DNA from: Geminicoccaceae bacterium
GTDB lineage: Bacteria > Pseudomonadota > Alphaproteobacteria > Geminicoccales > Geminicoccaceae
NCBI GenBank assembly: GCA_025062095.1
Contig: JANXAZ010000030.1
Coordinates: forward strand, 1 to 41,460
DNA length: 41,460 bases
Reading direction: 5' to 3'
Shown here one piece after another: positions 11,666 through 20,441 of this stretch. Each line of letters starts with the position of its first letter. Position 1 is the stretch's first letter. The position numbers were made by a program, and so were the translations under genes. A model generated the notes under the pieces. The model was not told the DNA's origin. It ran no database searches and worked only from the letters and a program-made list of their open reading frames with translations.

Positions 11666-12913
11666 TCACGGGTGGCGAGACGGGGGCGGTTCGCGCATGG
11701 CGCGCGGCAGCTCGCCCAGGACACCCATCGCGTGCCGCATGAAGAACCGCTTGAGCGGGGGCAGCCGCTCGACCAGGCCGAGACCGAGGTTGCGCAAGAG
11801 TTTGAGCGGGCCGAGATCGTTGGCGAACAGGCGATCGATGCCGTGGGTGACGGCGACGAGGGCGAGACCGTCGAAACTCCGCCAAGCGGCGTAGCGCGCA
11901 AGGGCCGCCGCGTCGCCCGGATCGAGCCCGAGCGCGAGACGCTCCTCGACGATCTCGGCGAGCGCGGCCACGTCCCGCAGCGCGAGATTCCAGCCCTGCC
12001 CGGCGATGGGATGGATGCCGCGGGCGGCATCCCCGACGAGCGCCGCCCGTGGCGCGACGATGCGCTCGGAGCGCACGAGCACGAGCGGATGATACCAGCG
12101 TTCGCCCTCGAGCCGGATCGCACCCAATAGATCCCCGAAGCGCTCTTCGACCTCGGCCGCGAATTCTCGCGCATCCAGCGCCCGCACGGCGTCCGCCTTC
12201 TCGGCCTCCAGCGCCCAGACGATCGAGGATCGACACCCCGGCATGGGCAGGACCGCGAAGGGCCCGTCGGGAAAGAAGCGCTCGACGGCTCGGCCGCGAT
12301 GGGGCCGCTCGTGTTCGAGCGTGCCGACGATGGCGATCTGGCCGTAGGCGAACCGCCGCGCCCCGATGCCCAGAAGCGCGCGGGTGGGCGAAAACCGCCC
12401 CTCGCAGACGGCGAGGAGCGCGCACCGGAGCGCCCGCCCGTCCTCGAGCGAAAGCCGCAGCGCCGCGGGCTCCGAAACGGCGGCGACGATCCGGGCGGGG
12501 GCGAGGACCGCGATCTCGGGACGCGCGCCCACCGCTTCCTGCAGGGCGAGGCGGAGGGTGCGGTTCGGGACGATCCAGCCCAAGGGTTCGCGCCCGACCT
12601 CGCGGTGATCGTAGCGCACCGTGACCGGACTTTTCGCTTCGCCCACGAGGATCTCGAAGATGGGTTGGGCGTCCGCGGCGATCGCCGGCCACAGTCCCAG
12701 GCGCGCCAGAAAATGCTGGCTGCCGCGCGCGACCGCGGTCACCCGACCATCGTGCGCGGGCTCGAGCAGGCTCGCGAGCGGCACCTGTTCGATCACGGCG
12801 ATCCGGCAACCGGTGGGCGCGAGGGCGGCGGCGAGCGCGAGGCCGGTGAGCCCGCCGCCGGCGATCACGAGCTCGTAATCGGTTCCGCGCCCCGCTCGGG
12901 CCATCGCCGTCAT
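11666..12913 (-). CDS. ubiH: UbiH/UbiF/COQ6-family FAD-dependent hydroxylase (ubiquinone biosynthesis)
   Basis: This 415-residue flavin monooxygenase is predicted to hydroxylate the ubiquinone precursor ring. The N-terminal dinucleotide fold reads VIAGGGLTGLALAAAL (residues 16-32). The second FAD motif is LVGDAARGIHPIAGQGWNLALRD near residue 300, where HPIAGQGWN is diagnostic of UbiH-type enzymes. The ring position hydroxylated differs among paralogues and cannot be read from sequence. The start at 12913 is chosen just before the fold; Met at 12904 is equally possible. An upstream extension to 13135 is Arg-rich and looks non-coding. The 233-bp spacer before the dehydratase gene shows no gene. 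Confidence 0.88.
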   Translation of the reverse strand: MTAMARAGRGTDYELVIAGGGLTGLALAAALAPTGCRIAVIEQVPLASLLEPAHDGRVTAVARGSQHFLARLGLWPAIAADAQPIFEILVGEAKSPVTVRYDHREVGREPLGWIVPNRTLRLALQEAVGARPEIAVLAPARIVAAVSEPAALRLSLEDGRALRCALLAVCEGRFSPTRALLGIGARRFAYGQIAIVGTLEHERPHRGRAVERFFPDGPFAVLPMPGCRSSIVWALEAEKADAVRALDAREFAAEVEERFGDLLGAIRLEGERWYHPLVLVRSERIVAPRAALVGDAARGIHPIAGQGWNLALRDVAALAEIVEERLALGLDPGDAAALARYAAWRSFDGLALVAVTHGIDRLFANDLGPLKLLRNLGLGLVERLPPLKRFFMRHAMGVLGELPRAMREPPPSRHP

Positions 12914-13321
12914 CGCCGCGCGGGCCTTTGGGTCCAGGCCTTTTCTCGCGCGATCGTACGCGCGGCGATCGGCAGGCTCCTCGCGCCGCGCGCGGAGCCT
13001 CGACGCGGAGGGCCGCGTCGCGCGCCGCCGTCGAGCCGCACCGCCCGCGAAACGGGGGACAGGGAGCGCGCCCGCCCGGACTTCCGGCCGGGGGGAAAGA
13101 AAGTCGGGCCCGCCCCTCTCGGATCGCGCGAGCACCGGTTGCTCGCGATCATCGCATTGGTCGGGACGACCGCGGAGGCGCGGGCGCCCGTTCGCCCCCG
13201 CGCGCCGCGGCGGACCGGACGGTTCGCGGTGCTCGCCGTCTTCGGCAGGCCGCGCGCCTCGGCCATGGCCGACAGGGGGATCGCGCGGGGGTCTTCGTGC
13301 CGAAACACGGTCCTTTTCCAG
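12914..13321. other. Spacer between holA and ubiH; no convincing gene
   Basis: This 408-bp stretch lies between two minus-strand genes. The longest minus-strand frame (ending near 12910) would encode about 130 Arg/Ala/Pro-rich residues with no recognisable motif and no ribosome binding site, so it is left uncalled. The spacer presumably contains the ubiH promoter. I found no strong hairpin, repeat or RNA gene. Confidence 0.55.
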
Positions 13322-14359
13322 TCATGTCGCTTTTCGGAACAGGGCGGCGCGATCGGCGAGGCCCGCGAGCGCCCGACGGCAGATCAGCGCCGCGTAAAGG
13401 CTCGCGCTCTTCGCGGCGCGTTCGGCTTCGAGAAGACCGACGAGCTCGTTCTCGAGCGCCGCGGACGGCCAGCGCCGCAGAACCGCCTCGACCTTCGGGC
13501 GGATGCGGAAATGGACGGGCGGTCGGGCCTCCTCGAGAACGGTTGCGAGCGGGGCGCCCGCATCGAGCTCCGCCCGCAACCGCAGCAACCGCACGATCAG
13601 GCCCGAGGCGACGCGCAGGATCCGCGCGGGCGCTTCACCCGCGCCCAAGAGCCGTTGGAGGTCCTGCTCGACCCGCCCGGTCTCCGCGAGCAGGGCCGCC
13701 AAGACGAGCTCCTCCGTGCCGAACGCGGCCGCTTCCTCCACGACGGCCTCGACGTCCGCGACCGTCACGCCCCGGCGATCGGGGCCGACATAAAGGGCGA
13801 GCTTGGCGATCTCCGAGCGCGAGAGACCGCGATCCGCGCCGAGCCTGTCGACCAAGAGGCGAAGCGCCTCGGGCTCCGCGCGCAAGCCGTGTTCGGCCAG
13901 CAGGTTGCGCACCGTCGCCGGCCGGTCGCGCTCGCTTTCCTGCCAACAGCCGATGGCGACCGCGTTCTCCGCCCGCTCGACGAGCTGGCGCAGCTTGGAG
14001 TTCGCCGCCAACTCGCCCGCTTCGATCACCACGAAACCGTCGCAGGCTTGGAGCCCGAGCAGAGCCGCCACGGCGGGAGCGAGCGCATCCTCGGCGCCGC
14101 GAATCCGCACCAGCCGCCGACCGCCGCCGAAGCACAGGGCCTGCGCTTCGAGCAACAGGCGCCGCGGCTCGCTCGCCACCCGCTCGGGATCGAGCTCGCT
14201 CACCCGAAAGGGATCGCCGGGATCGCCCGCGACCGCGCGCGCCAGACGCGCCGCCCGCTCGGCGATCAATCCGCCGTCGGATCCGAACAGGAGGACGAGG
14301 CGGAACGCGGGGTCGGGGGCATCGAGGAACCGCTCGATGCGCGCGCTCGGCAATTTCAT
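13322..14359 (-). CDS. holA: DNA polymerase III delta subunit (clamp-loader wrench)
   Basis: HolA is the clamp-loader subunit that opens the beta sliding clamp. The 345-residue protein has the family plan. An AAA-like N-terminal domain includes LVLLFGSDGGLIAERAARLA and the region DGFVVIEAGELAANSKLRQLVE, comparable with the usual PKSKLRKLFE segment. Later come GLSRSEIAKLALYVG and the C-terminal helical collar domain. No intact Walker A is expected in delta. The ATG at 14359 overlaps the lptE stop codon by 4 bases and has GGAAGG 6 bp upstream. The lptE-holA order is standard in alphaproteobacteria and supports the call. Confidence 0.92.
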   Translation of the reverse strand: MKLPSARIERFLDAPDPAFRLVLLFGSDGGLIAERAARLARAVAGDPGDPFRVSELDPERVASEPRRLLLEAQALCFGGGRRLVRIRGAEDALAPAVAALLGLQACDGFVVIEAGELAANSKLRQLVERAENAVAIGCWQESERDRPATVRNLLAEHGLRAEPEALRLLVDRLGADRGLSRSEIAKLALYVGPDRRGVTVADVEAVVEEAAAFGTEELVLAALLAETGRVEQDLQRLLGAGEAPARILRVASGLIVRLLRLRAELDAGAPLATVLEEARPPVHFRIRPKVEAVLRRWPSAALENELVGLLEAERAAKSASLYAALICRRALAGLADRAALFRKAT

Positions 14360-14883
14360 CGGTCGCCTTCCGCGAGCTGCACCGCGAGGCGCGTGCGGAT
14401 CTCGCGCGCGAGCTCCTTGGCGGCGCGACGCTCGGCGTCTTGTTCGGCGACGAGGGTGGCGAACGGTGCGCGCACGACATTGTAGCTCGCCACCCGACGG
14501 GCCGCACCGCGCATGACCACCGCGCGATCCGCTTCGCGCACGAGATCGAAGCGGGCGGCGAGGATCAGGTCGAAACGGGTGGTCACGTCGTCGAGCTGGA
14601 CCGCGAGCGGCGTTTTCTCGCGTTCGACGCGAAGCAGCAGGCGATAGCGGGGCGCGCGCGGAGGGCCGAGGGTTTCGAACTCTTCGGCGAGCGCCCGCTC
14701 GAGGAGTTGGCCCAAGCGGTTGCGCGGGGCTTCGATCGCGATCTCCGAGAGCAGATGGTTGACCCGCTCGCCCTCGCTTCCTCCGTGCAGCGGCCGCAAG
14801 GTGCACGAAGCGAGCAGGAAAAGCGCGGCGATGGCGCAGGGGAAGAGGCGCTTCGCGCGAGCGCGGGCCGCGCACCGCCTCAC
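14356..14883 (-). CDS. lptE: LPS-assembly lipoprotein LptE
   Basis: LptE is an outer-membrane lipoprotein that plugs the LptD barrel and helps insert LPS into the outer leaflet. The 175-residue product has a lipoprotein signal with lipobox LLASC, so Cys27 would be lipidated, followed directly by TLRPLHGG, the usual xLRPLY-like opening. The remainder is the compact LptE fold with VASYNVVRAPFATLVAEQDA, typical of alphaproteobacterial members. It starts at GTG (14883), overlaps the tiny upstream ORF (GTGA) and overlaps holA by 4 bases, so translation is probably coupled. Together with kdsB it implies a normal LPS outer membrane. Confidence 0.9.
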   Translation of the reverse strand: MRRCAARARAKRLFPCAIAALFLLASCTLRPLHGGSEGERVNHLLSEIAIEAPRNRLGQLLERALAEEFETLGPPRAPRYRLLLRVEREKTPLAVQLDDVTTRFDLILAARFDLVREADRAVVMRGAARRVASYNVVRAPFATLVAEQDAERRAAKELAREIRTRLAVQLAEGDR

Positions 14884-15041
14884 GAGCGATCGCCCCGCCG
14901 CGGCCCGCGGCCGCGCTTCCGCCCCGAGTTCGCGCGTCGAACGGGCGGCGCGCGCACGGCTTCCCTTCGCGCGACGGGCTCGCGAAGACCGCCCATCGGC
15001 CGGCTCGGCCTCGAAAGGACGCGCCCGGGTGCCGGGTTCAT
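14880..15041 (-). CDS. Candidate 53-residue Arg-rich ORF bridging leuS and lptE
   Basis: This frame starts at an ATG that overlaps the leuS stop codon (ATGA) and ends in a TGA that overlaps the lptE GTG start (GTGA). It therefore joins the two genes without a gap. The predicted product is basic (many Arg, plus Pro, Gly and Ala), has no membrane segment and matches no family I recognise. It may be a real small protein, a translational relay that delivers ribosomes to lptE, or chance in GC-rich DNA. No clear ribosome binding site is seen beyond the overlap. This gap in related genomes is normally described as non-coding. Confidence 0.3.
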   Translation of the reverse strand: MNPAPGRVLSRPSRPMGGLREPVARREAVRAPPVRRANSGRKRGRGPRRGDRS

Positions 15042-17596
15042 ACGACGAGATTGACGATCCGGTCGGGTACCACGACCACCCGCCGGGGCGGCCGTCCGTC
15101 GAGAACGCGACGGATGGCCGGATCGGCGAGCGCGGCGGCCTCGATCGTGGCCCGATCCGCGCCTTTGGGAACGCGGATCTCCGCGCGGCGCTTGCCGTTC
15201 ACCTGCACGGGCAAGACGACCTCCTCCTCGACCAGGAAGGCCGGATCCGCGACGAGCCAAGGTGTTTCGGCGAGCAGCCGATCGTGTCCCAACCGCTGCC
15301 AGAGTTCTTCGGCCAGGTGCGGCGTCATGGGCTCGATCAGCCGCACGAAGGTCTCGAGCGCCTGGCGCAAGAGCGGTCCGTTGTCGCCGCGATAGTCCTC
15401 GATGCCGTTGGTGAGCTCGCGCACGAGCGCGACCGCCTTGTTGAAGTGGAAACGCTCGAGCGCATCGGTGACCGCGGCGATCGAGCGATGGACGAGCCGG
15501 GCGAGCGCCAGGTCCTCGGCCGAAAGCCCTTCGCGCGGCACGGGCGTACCCGGCGGCGGCAAACGGTCGAGGCGCTCGTCGACGATCCGCCACAAACGGT
15601 TGAGATAGCGCCAGGCACCGTCGATTCCGGCGTCGGTCCACTCCAGGTCGCGGTCGGGCGGGCTGTCGGAGAGCATGAACAGCCGCGCCGTATCGGCTCC
15701 GTAGGTCTCGATGATCTCGCTCGGATCGACGGTGTTGAGCTTGGACTTGCTCATCTTCTCGACCCGGCCGGGGATCACCGTGCGTCCGTCGCGGGTCCGC
15801 AACGCGCCGGTTTCGTCGCGGACGACCTCCTTGGGCTCGAGCCAATTGCCCTGTTCGTCGCGATAGGTCTGATGCGTGATCATGCCCTGCGTGAACAGGC
15901 CCGCGAAGGGCTCGTCGATGTCGAGATAACCGCAATCCCGCATCGCCCGTGTGAAGAACCGCGAGTAGAGCAGATGCAGAACCGCGTGCTCGATGCCCCC
16001 GATGTACTGGTCGACGGGCAACCAGTAGGAAACCGCCTCCTTATCGAAAGGACGATCGGGATTCTTCGGATCGCAGAAGCGCGCGAAATACCACGAGCTC
16101 TCGACGAAGGTATCGAAGGTGTCGGTCTCGCGCTGGGCCGGGCCGCCGCAGCGCGGACAGTGCGTGTGCTTCCAGGTGGGGTGACGATCGAGCGGGTTGC
16201 CGACGCCGGTGATGTCGACGTCGTCGGGCAGCAGCACCGGGAGCTGCTCCTTGGGCACCGGGACGATGCCGCAACGCGGACAGTGAACCATGGGGATCGG
16301 GCAGCCCCAGTAGCGCTGGCGCGAGACTCCCCAGTCGCGCAGCCGCCAGCGCACCTCCGCCTCGCCGGCACCGCGTCGTTTCAATTCCTCGACGATGCGC
16401 TTCTTGGCCGCGGGCACGTCGAGCCCGTCGAGGAAATCGGAGTTGAACAGCCGCCCGTCGCCCGTGTACGCCTCGGCGCCGATCGCGAAGGTCGCGGGAT
16501 CGGCCCCTTCGGGCAACACCACCGGGATCACGGGCAGGCCGTGACGACGGGCGAACTCGAGATCGCGCTGATCGTGGGCGGGGCAGCCGAAGATCGCGCC
16601 GGTCCCGTATTCCGAGAGCACGAAATTGGCGACGAAGACCGGGAGGACCTGCTCGGGTCGGACCGGGTTGCGGCAGCGCAAGCCCGTATCGAAGCCGCGC
16701 TTTTCCATCGTCTCGAGCGCGGCTTCCGCGGTCACCCCTTTGAGACATTCGCCGATGAAGACGGCGAGCGCGGGATCGCGCCCGGCGAGCTCCTCGGCGA
16801 GCGGATGATCGGGAGCGAGGGCGATGAAGGAGGCACCGAACAGGGTGTCGGGACGGGTCGAGAAGACCTCGATGCGATCCGCGCGTCCCTCGATCGGAAA
16901 GGCGATGCGCGCGCCTTCCGAGCGGCCGATCCAGTTCCGCTGCATCGTGCGGACTTTCTCGGGCCAGCGCTCGAGCCGATCGAGGGCGGCGAGGAGGTCT
17001 TCGGCATAGGCCGTGATGCGGAAGAACCACTGCGGGAGCTTGCGACGCTCGACCGGAGCCCCCGAACGCCAGCCCTTGCCGTCGATCACCTGCTCGTTGG
17101 CGAGCACGGTCTGGTCCACGGGGTCCCAGTTGACCCAGCTCTCCTTGCGGTAGACGAGCCCCCGCTCGTACATGTCGAGGAACATCGCCTGCTCGTGCTT
17201 GAAGTATTCAGGGTCGCAGGTCGCGAACTCCCGGGTCCAGTCGATCGACAGGCCCATGGATTTGATCTGCGCCCGCATCTCGGCGATGTTCGAATAGGTC
17301 CAGGTCTTGGGATGGACGCCGCGTTTGATCGCCGCCCCTTCCGCCGGCAGGCCGAAGGCGTCCCATCCCATGGGGTGCAGGACGTTGTAGCCCTGGGCGC
17401 GCTTGAGGCGCGCGACCACGTCGCCGAGCGTGTAGTTGCGCACGTGGCCCATGTGGATGCGGCCCGACGGATAGGGGAACATCTCGAGCACGTAATATTT
17501 GGGCTTGCTCGGATCGACGCGGACCTCGAAGATCCGCCGTTCTTCCCAGATGCGCTGCCACTTGGCTTCGCTGGCACGGAAATTGTACCGAGACAT
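15038..17596 (-). CDS. leuS: Leucyl-tRNA synthetase
   Basis: LeuS charges tRNA-Leu with leucine. The 852-residue length is normal for the bacterial enzyme. Visible landmarks are the HIGH-type motif HMGH at 48-51 and the CP1 editing domain with [12 protein letters not shown] around 246-257. A zinc-type CPRCG pair lies at about 439 and 480. The KMSKS loop is at 614-618, followed by the anticodon-binding domain and a C-terminal domain ending in VNLVV. The ATG at 17596 has AAGGGGA just upstream. It sits 50 bp after the DUF3576 gene and is followed by the bridging ORF, lptE and holA, likely one operon. Confidence 0.97.
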   Translation of the reverse strand: MSRYNFRASEAKWQRIWEERRIFEVRVDPSKPKYYVLEMFPYPSGRIHMGHVRNYTLGDVVARLKRAQGYNVLHPMGWDAFGLPAEGAAIKRGVHPKTWTYSNIAEMRAQIKSMGLSIDWTREFATCDPEYFKHEQAMFLDMYERGLVYRKESWVNWDPVDQTVLANEQVIDGKGWRSGAPVERRKLPQWFFRITAYAEDLLAALDRLERWPEKVRTMQRNWIGRSEGARIAFPIEGRADRIEVFSTRPDTLFGASFIALAPDHPLAEELAGRDPALAVFIGECLKGVTAEAALETMEKRGFDTGLRCRNPVRPEQVLPVFVANFVLSEYGTGAIFGCPAHDQRDLEFARRHGLPVIPVVLPEGADPATFAIGAEAYTGDGRLFNSDFLDGLDVPAAKKRIVEELKRRGAGEAEVRWRLRDWGVSRQRYWGCPIPMVHCPRCGIVPVPKEQLPVLLPDDVDITGVGNPLDRHPTWKHTHCPRCGGPAQRETDTFDTFVESSWYFARFCDPKNPDRPFDKEAVSYWLPVDQYIGGIEHAVLHLLYSRFFTRAMRDCGYLDIDEPFAGLFTQGMITHQTYRDEQGNWLEPKEVVRDETGALRTRDGRTVIPGRVEKMSKSKLNTVDPSEIIETYGADTARLFMLSDSPPDRDLEWTDAGIDGAWRYLNRLWRIVDERLDRLPPPGTPVPREGLSAEDLALARLVHRSIAAVTDALERFHFNKAVALVRELTNGIEDYRGDNGPLLRQALETFVRLIEPMTPHLAEELWQRLGHDRLLAETPWLVADPAFLVEEEVVLPVQVNGKRRAEIRVPKGADRATIEAAALADPAIRRVLDGRPPRRVVVVPDRIVNLVV

Positions 17597-17646
17597 GTTC
17601 CCCTTCGTTCCGACGTCGTCGGCTCCACCGGCGCGCGGCGGCGGCC

Positions 17647-18195
17647 TCAGCCGCCGGCGGCGATGCGGATCTGCCGGGCGCGGGTGAGGATCTTGTCCTC
17701 GAGCTCGGTGGCCACGCGCGGATCGGCCGGAACGTCCACCCAGCCGCCCTTGGCGTCGCGGCGCTGGCGCAACACCGAGACGCGCACGGCGTCCGCGCGC
17801 AACGCCACGTCGCGGATCAACACCTGGAGCTTGAAGCGCTCGTCCGGCGCTTCCGCGGGCTGGTACCAGTCGGTGATGATCAGCCCCCCGAAGGGATCGG
17901 CGGACAGAAGCGGTATGAAATCGAGCGTCTCGAGGCTCGCTCGCCAGAGATAGGCGTTGACCCCGATGCCGCCGCCTCCGCTCGCGTTCGCCGCCGTCTG
18001 GTCGGGCCCGCGCCGCCCCATCCCGAAGAGCGTGATGCCGTCGGTGCCGGTGATCGTGCCGTAGCGCTGGCGCCGCGCCTGGTCCTTGGGGTCGTACGGC
18101 GACCATTCCGGTTGTTCGACGGGAACCCCGGCACAGCCGAACAGGAGGATCGTGCCCAGGCAGAAGGCCCAGCGTGCGCGAGACGTTCGAGTCAT
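17647..18195 (-). CDS. DUF3576 family lipoprotein
   Basis: This 182-residue protein has a lipoprotein-type signal (residues 1-22, FGCAG, Cys lipidated). The mature part contains [32 protein letters not shown] and [14 protein letters not shown], the core of DUF3576 proteins that sit just upstream of leuS in many alphaproteobacteria. The function is unknown; a periplasmic or outer-membrane role linked to LPS export is suggested only by its constant neighbourhood with lptE. The start at 18195 is chosen because it places the signal peptide at the N-terminus. A longer reading from 18249 adds 18 residues of doubtful value. Confidence 0.85.
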   Translation of the reverse strand: MTRTSRARWAFCLGTILLFGCAGVPVEQPEWSPYDPKDQARRQRYGTITGTDGITLFGMGRRGPDQTAANASGGGGIGVNAYLWRASLETLDFIPLLSADPFGGLIITDWYQPAEAPDERFKLQVLIRDVALRADAVRVSVLRQRRDAKGGWVDVPADPRVATELEDKILTRARQIRIAAGG

Positions 18196-18255
18196 GGCGA
18201 GGATCGCTTCGCTCGGGGCTCGCCGCGTCGTCCGCGGCGCGCGGAACATAGCACG

Positions 18256-18281
18256 CGCACCGACCCGCGCCAGCCGGTGCG
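18256..18281 (-). terminator. Hairpin after the small outer-membrane barrel gene
   Basis: A 7-bp perfect stem (CGCACCG and CGGTGCG) with a 12-nt loop begins 6 bases past the stop codon of the upstream minus-strand gene. There is no clear T-run. It probably marks a transcript end between that gene and the DUF3576-leuS operon. Confidence 0.35.
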
Positions 18282-18286
18282 GGGGT

Positions 18287-18952
18287 TCAGAACCGCAGCC
18301 GCAGCCCGATCCTGCCCGCGGTCGCCGACTCTCCTTCCGGCCCGTCGGTGATGGCCAGGTCGCCCTCGAGGGTCAGCCAGGAGCCCGTGGCGAGCTCGGT
18401 CCCGAACAACCACAACGCGCGCTCCCGGCCGCCGAACGCGTTCGTCTCGCCGTAGCCGAGCCGCGCCGTCACCGGCCCGTACCCGACGGCTCCGCTCCAG
18501 AGGTCGAAGGCGCGCGTTCCCACGGCACCGGAGGCGAAGCTGCCGCTCAGCGTCCAGCCGGACCACGCGAGCGCCCCGCCCACCACGAGCCCCCGCTCCG
18601 GCGCGCCCGTGCGTCCGAGCCCGTCTCCGCCGGGCACGAGCGCCAGAGCCTCGAGCCTTGCCAGCCCCGCGCGCGCCGGCGCGATGCCGAGGTCGAGCTC
18701 GATCGCTCCCGAGCCCTCGGCCCCCGGGCCGAAATAAAGGCCGAGCCCGCCTCGCGGCGTGAACCCCAGCCGCAGCTCTCCCGAGCGCCGCCGCATCGGT
18801 TCCGCTGCGAGCCCCGCGCGCTCTTCCGCCGCGTTCGCCGAACTTTCCCACGCTCCTCCGGTGCGCAGCCCGCCCGCCCGCGTCGGCGACGCTTCGGCGA
18901 TGAACACCGCCGCCGCGCAGAGGATTCCCGGCACCAAGCGGTTTACGCGCAT
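18287..18952 (-). CDS. Putative small outer-membrane beta-barrel protein
   Basis: I do not recognise a named family. The 221-residue product has a signal peptide (about residues 1-25, ending SPTRA). The body alternates short amphipathic strands with Gly/Ser turns, for example GELRLGFTPRGGLGLYFGP and TLSGSFASGAVGTRAFDLWSG. It ends in RLRF, the C-terminal Phe signature that the BAM machinery recognises on outer-membrane barrels. Length and strand pattern suggest an 8-12-strand barrel, smaller than the two porins upstream. The ATG at 18952 has GGGAAGGG just before it. It is probably transcribed separately from the porins, since a strong terminator lies between. Confidence 0.65.
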   Translation of the reverse strand: MRVNRLVPGILCAAAVFIAEASPTRAGGLRTGGAWESSANAAEERAGLAAEPMRRRSGELRLGFTPRGGLGLYFGPGAEGSGAIELDLGIAPARAGLARLEALALVPGGDGLGRTGAPERGLVVGGALAWSGWTLSGSFASGAVGTRAFDLWSGAVGYGPVTARLGYGETNAFGGRERALWLFGTELATGSWLTLEGDLAITDGPEGESATAGRIGLRLRF

Positions 18953-19057
18953 CCGACCCTTCCCGTTCGACGACTGATCTAGCACCGTCCCCGCTCGTCG
19001 GGGAGTGGCGCGCGCGCCGCACCACGGACCGAACGTGCGCCACTCACGAAAAGGGAA

Positions 19058-19084
19058 GGGGCGACGGGTCGCACCCGCCGCCCC
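19058..19084 (-). terminator. Strong rho-independent terminator after the first porin gene
   Basis: On the minus strand a 12-bp stem with one G-U pair and a 3-nt loop (stem arms 19073-19084 and 19058-19069) starts about 35 bases past the porin stop codon. It is followed by a T-rich tail, TTCCCTTTTC. This is the clearest intrinsic terminator in the window and isolates the abundant porin message from the genes downstream. Confidence 0.82.
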
Positions 19085-19118
19085 TCGCAGCGTCGTAAAC
19101 GGAACCGTTCGAGCCGGC

Positions 19119-20195
19119 TCAGAACGCGACGTTGAGCCGGACCAGACCTAGCACGCCGTCGTCCTCATCGGTCACCGGCGTCGGGCCGCGGTCCATGTCG
19201 AAGAACTGGAGATCGGCGTCGAGCGCGACACCCGGCAGGATCCCGACCGTCGCACTAAAGATCAACGCTCGTTCCTCTTGGTCCAAGTCGTCGTCGAGGA
19301 CCTTGCCGAAGTTCACGGAGAGCTTGGCCGGCCCGAGCTCGGCCCCGGCACCGATGTTGAACCAGGTGTGCTCGCGGCCGAAGAAATCCTGCTTGCCGTA
19401 GCCGCCGCCGACCGAGAAACCGGCGAAGCTCAGCACGGCACCACCATAGAGCTTCCAGAAGTCCTCGTCATTGTCACCATCGGTGTTGTCACCGATGTGG
19501 CCGATGACACCGGCCCGCACACCCACGTCGCCGAAAGTCCCGACGTAGTTGAGACCAGCCTCGATGGTGTCCTTCAATCCGTCCACATTGGTCAACGCCA
19601 GCGTGTCGCCGCGACCACCATTGGCCACCGAATCGGCAGCCGGCGTGTAGCTCACGCCGAGCTGGAAGCCGGCGAGCCGCGGGGTGAAGTAAACGATCTT
19701 GGTGGCATCCGCGGTGTTCGCACCCGCCACCGTGCGCGGGTAATCGATCGTGCCGTCGAGACCACCGGTACCGGCGGCGAGGGTGAAGGCACCGATCTTC
19801 ATGAGGTCGGACGCGCCGTCCTCGTCGCCGAAGCGCAGCTCGCCGAACGCGCCCCTGAGGAAGATCCAGGTCTCGTCGGTGTTGTCGTTGCGGCTCGTAT
19901 CGGCCTCGAACTCGATCGTCGCCCCGTACTCGATGCCCGTGCTCTCGTCCTTGCTGCGGGCGATGACGTGCACTTCCATGTCGTTGCGGAAGTCGCTCGA
20001 GCTCAGTTGAGCGTTCAGCCGCTCCTTCGTGTCGCCCAAGATCCACAGGAAGCGGGCGAAGCCGCCCACCGAGACGTTGAGCTTGCCGACCGGGGTGACC
20101 TGCGGCCCCGGTTGCGCCAGGGCCGGGGACGCGGTGGCCAGCATGCCCGCACCGAGCAGTGCGGACGTCCCCAACAGCATCTTTTTCATGGTCAT
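19119..20195 (-). CDS. Outer-membrane porin (copy 1 of a tandem pair)
   Basis: This 358-residue protein has a signal peptide ending SPALA (about residues 1-27). It then has PVGKLNVSVGGFARFLWILGD, the opening strand motif of Rhodospirillales-type trimeric porins. The mature part is acidic, rich in Gly and beta-strand repeats, and ends in NVAF with the C-terminal Phe expected for BAM recognition. It should form a general diffusion channel; selectivity cannot be read. Start 20195 is chosen for the GGAGGAGA ribosome binding site upstream; Met at 20189 is an alternative. A hairpin abuts that site and a strong terminator follows the gene. It is a close paralogue of the gene at 20442-21509. Confidence 0.87.
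   Translation of the reverse strand: MTMKKMLLGTSALLGAGMLATASPALAQPGPQVTPVGKLNVSVGGFARFLWILGDTKERLNAQLSSSDFRNDMEVHVIARSKDESTGIEYGATIEFEADTSRNDNTDETWIFLRGAFGELRFGDEDGASDLMKIGAFTLAAGTGGLDGTIDYPRTVAGANTADATKIVYFTPRLAGFQLGVSYTPAADSVANGGRGDTLALTNVDGLKDTIEAGLNYVGTFGDVGVRAGVIGHIGDNTDGDNDEDFWKLYGGAVLSFAGFSVGGGYGKQDFFGREHTWFNIGAGAELGPAKLSVNFGKVLDDDLDQEERALIFSATVGILPGVALDADLQFFDMDRGPTPVTDEDDGVLGLVRLNVAF
19890..19954. repeat. Near-identical DNA block shared by the two porin genes (copy A)
   Basis: These 65 bases match 21183-21247 with a single C/T difference. Both encode the conserved segment KDESTGIEYGATIEFEADTS. Such nucleotide identity, higher than in the rest of the pair, suggests recent duplication or gene conversion. 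Confidence 0.8.
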
Positions 20196-20212
20196 CGTTC
20201 GGTCTCTCCTCC

Positions 20213-20230
20213 GCACCTCGGCTCAGGTGC
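20213..20230 (-). promoter_or_regulatory. Leader hairpin directly upstream of the porin 1 ribosome binding site
   Basis: On the minus strand GCACCT, a 6-nt loop and AGGTGC form a perfect 6-bp stem that ends one base before GGAGGAGAG, the Shine-Dalgarno sequence. The AGGTG arm is itself SD-like. The placement suggests control of ribosome access, for example by an sRNA, or mRNA stabilisation. This is inference from position only. Confidence 0.4.
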
Positions 20231-20333
20231 ACCGTTCCAGTTCGACCGTCGGTCCGCCGGCGACAGCCGGCTTCCCCTCCCGCCTCCGGGCGCGGCGTGC
20301 GCCCGTCGGCCGCACCCGCGTTCTTATTCAGAG

Positions 20334-20372
20334 GGAGCGGACACGCGGCAAGGCGCAGCCCGTGTCCGCTCC
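20334..20372 (-). terminator. Perfect 12-bp hairpin between the two porin genes
   Basis: The arms 20334-20345 and 20361-20372 (GGAGCGGACACG and its complement) are perfectly complementary with a 15-nt loop, about 70 bases past the stop codon of the upstream porin. No T-run follows on either strand, so it may be a leaky terminator, an mRNA stabiliser or a rho-linked end. It would allow the two porins different expression levels. Confidence 0.6.
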
Positions 20373-20441
20373 GCCCTCGGCACCGGGCTTGTGTCGAGCG
20401 TGCAACAAGCCCGACGCGCGCCCGGGCCGAGGGAACAGGGC

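Noticed and set aside
12910-13308. Possible 132-codon gene upstream of ubiH
   Set aside because: It has an Arg/Ala/Pro-rich product, no motif and no ribosome binding site, and it overlaps the ubiH start.
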